Of a stretch of 7,362 bases of DNA, positions 6,596 to 7,362 are shown piece by piece. The notes beneath the pieces were generated by a model, which saw nothing but the letters and a program-made list of their open reading frames with translations, did no database searches and was not told where the DNA came from. The stretch's first letter is position 1, and each line of letters opens with the position of its first letter. This DNA comes from Chitinophagaceae bacterium (GTDB lineage Bacteria > Bacteroidota > Bacteroidia > Chitinophagales > Chitinophagaceae). The stretch lies in NCBI GenBank assembly GCA_025924755.1, contig JAICHT010000175.1, positions 1-7,362 of the forward strand. The letters run 5' to 3'. The position numbers were made by a program, and so were the translations under genes.

Positions 6596-6679
6596 GCCCG
6601 GGTGGCGAAATTGGTAGACGCACCACCTTGAGGTGGTGGCGCTGGCAACGGCGTGCTGGTTCGAATCCGGTCCCGGGCA
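6596..6679 (+). tRNA. tRNA-Leu, anticodon GAG
   Basis: This is a class II tRNA of 84 bases: acceptor stem GCCCGGG (6596-6602) with CCCGGGC (6672-6678), D-arm with AAATTGGTAGAC, anticodon stem CCACC/GGTGG with loop TTGAGGT, a long variable arm around GCGCTGGCAACGGCGT, and a T-arm with GGTTCGAATCC. The anticodon GAG is at 6630-6632 and reads CUC/CUU codons. Discriminator A is at 6679 and CCA is not encoded. It begins 17 bases after the orphan kinase stop codon and has its own promoter-like box and terminator. Confidence 0.98.
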
Positions 6680-6692
6680 CAATTAATTTTAT

Positions 6693-6734
6693 AACACCTT
6701 GTAAATTAATAGCTTACAAGGTGTTTTTATTTTT
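6693..6734 (+). terminator. Strong intrinsic terminator after tRNA-Leu(GAG)
   Basis: AACACCTTGTAA (6693-6704) pairs perfectly over 12 bp with TTACAAGGTGTT (6714-6725) around a nine-base loop, followed by TTTATTTTT. It ends the kinase/tRNA-Leu transcription unit. On the opposite strand the stem is followed by a broken T-tract, so it may also weakly stop the convergent small ORF ending at 6743. Confidence 0.9.
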
Positions 6735-6742
6735 AGGGTACT

Positions 6743-7009
6743 TTACAGGGGCACTTTGATTAAGTCAATCTTTATCTTTTTACTTTTATCTAATCGGGCA
6801 CTTCTACTTTTATAATGAAGGACTTCTTTTTTAATCCTTTCTTTAGCTGATTCTTTTAGCAGAACCCTTTGCCCGGTAGACAGTCTTCCTTTATCCACTT
6901 CCACAAGCAATAGGGTAACTATAGGATGCAGCAGGTAAACCCTTCTCCAATCCACCACTCCTATTTGCAGTTTAGGATCATAATATATAACTTGTACGCT
7001 TTGCCCCAT
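6743..7009 (-). CDS. Uncharacterised small basic protein (88 aa)
   Basis: I do not recognise this protein. Its N-terminal half looks like a small beta-rich fold (VQVIYYDPKLQIGVVDWRRVYLLHP, given here as residues 5 to 29 in two parts: VQVIYYDPKLQ and IGVVDWRRVYLLHP). The C-terminal half is very basic (KESAKERIKKEVLHYKSR, then KSKKIKIDLIK), which could suit nucleic-acid or membrane-surface contact. The codons used look normal for the window. The ATG at 7009 is preceded by AAGAG seven bases upstream, a passable ribosome site. The frame stays open for 15 more codons upstream to a stop at 7055-7057, but with no ATG, GTG or TTG. That upstream part reads like protein (KSISFQEQ), so the gene could also be a fragment of a longer broken one. 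It stands alone on the minus strand, converging on the tRNA-Leu(GAG) terminator. Confidence 0.5.
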   Translation of the reverse strand: MGQSVQVIYYDPKLQIGVVDWRRVYLLHPIVTLLLVEVDKGRLSTGQRVLLKESAKERIKKEVLHYKSRSARLDKSKKIKIDLIKVPL

Positions 7010-7117
7010 CTGCTCTTGAAAGCTAATGCTTTTTGTAGCAAGAAGTGGCGCATATTAATTGTTGGCTGCAAGCATTACGAGGAACTTAGCTACTTGTAAC
7101 AATATAACCAAATTAAG

Positions 7118-7336
7118 ATGAGCGATACATGCATATTATACCTTAATGACACTATCAATGAATTAATTACTTCAGCTAAAAACACAAAAAAAATAAATGA
7201 TTTTGAAAGTGGGATTTTGATGGGCTATTACAATTCTATTTCGTTACTATTAAGTCAGGCAACAGCATTTGGTATCACTCAGAAACTTGACAAGGAAATT
7301 CAAGAGTTTGTTCCTGAAAGCCTATTAATCTCTTAA
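7118..7336 (+). CDS. Uncharacterised small helical protein (72 aa)
   Basis: The product begins MSDTCILYLNDTINELITSA and appears mostly alpha-helical, with no signal peptide or membrane segment. A middle segment (about residues 28-53, with DFESGILMGYYNSISLLLSQ followed by ATAFGI) looks like a packed amphipathic helix of the kind seen in small cytosolic Bacteroidota proteins of unknown function. I recognise no named family. The ATG at 7118 has no Shine-Dalgarno sequence, as is usual here. The gene is divergent from the 88-residue ORF, with a 108-base gap that holds no convincing promoter. The stop codon overlaps an ATG (TAATG at 7334-7338), but that frame ends after four codons. The codon pattern and lack of a competing frame support a real gene. 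Confidence 0.62.
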   Translation: MSDTCILYLNDTINELITSAKNTKKINDFESGILMGYYNSISLLLSQATAFGITQKLDKEIQEFVPESLLIS

Positions 7337-7362
7337 TGGCAAAATCTTGAAATTGATAAATA

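Noticed and set aside
7336..7350. Possible coupled gene starting in the TAATG overlap
   Set aside because: The frame stops after four codons (TGA).

Overview
The window looks like an ordinary chromosomal stretch from a Bacteroidota bacterium, most likely a Chitinophagaceae-like lineage. The evidence is a sensor kinase with a periplasmic Reg_prop/Y_Y_Y propeller, a second kinase with the AHQLGTP phosphorylation box common in this phylum, little Shine-Dalgarno signal before genes, repeated TAnnTTTG promoter boxes, tRNA genes without encoded CCA, and moderately AT-rich DNA. The genus cannot be named from sequence alone.

Layout. Positions 1-223 hold what may be the last 26 codons of an upstream membrane protein, a perfect 12-bp inverted repeat with a T-tract, and otherwise no recognisable gene. 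Positions 224-3749 carry a likely two-gene operon on the plus strand: a 947-residue propeller-type histidine kinase and a NarL/LuxR-type response regulator. This gene pair converges on a minus-strand block at 3759-5368. In minus-strand transcription order that block is a GT2 glycosyltransferase, a small one-helix membrane protein, tRNA-Gly(GCC), an internal terminator-like hairpin, tRNA-Leu(UAA), and a strong intrinsic terminator. Divergent from the glycosyltransferase, with promoter boxes that overlap it, is a second, orphan histidine kinase (5430-6578). It is followed closely by tRNA-Leu(GAG) and a textbook terminator. The right end (6743-7336) has two small uncharacterised ORFs transcribed away from each other.

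How the parts work together. The first kinase and regulator form a complete phosphorelay: outer ligand sensing by the propeller, signal passage through Y_Y_Y and one membrane helix, autophosphorylation at H764, and transfer to D54 of the DNA-binding regulator. No polysaccharide-utilisation genes (susC/susD, CAZymes) lie in the window, so the stimulus and regulon are not visible. The orphan kinase has no adjacent regulator, and its only close partner is the divergently transcribed glycosyltransferase. I see no CRISPR array, insertion sequence, defence cassette or other clearly new system. The best items for follow-up are the terminator-like hairpin between the two minus-strand tRNAs, the overlapping divergent promoters, and the dyad at 55-88.
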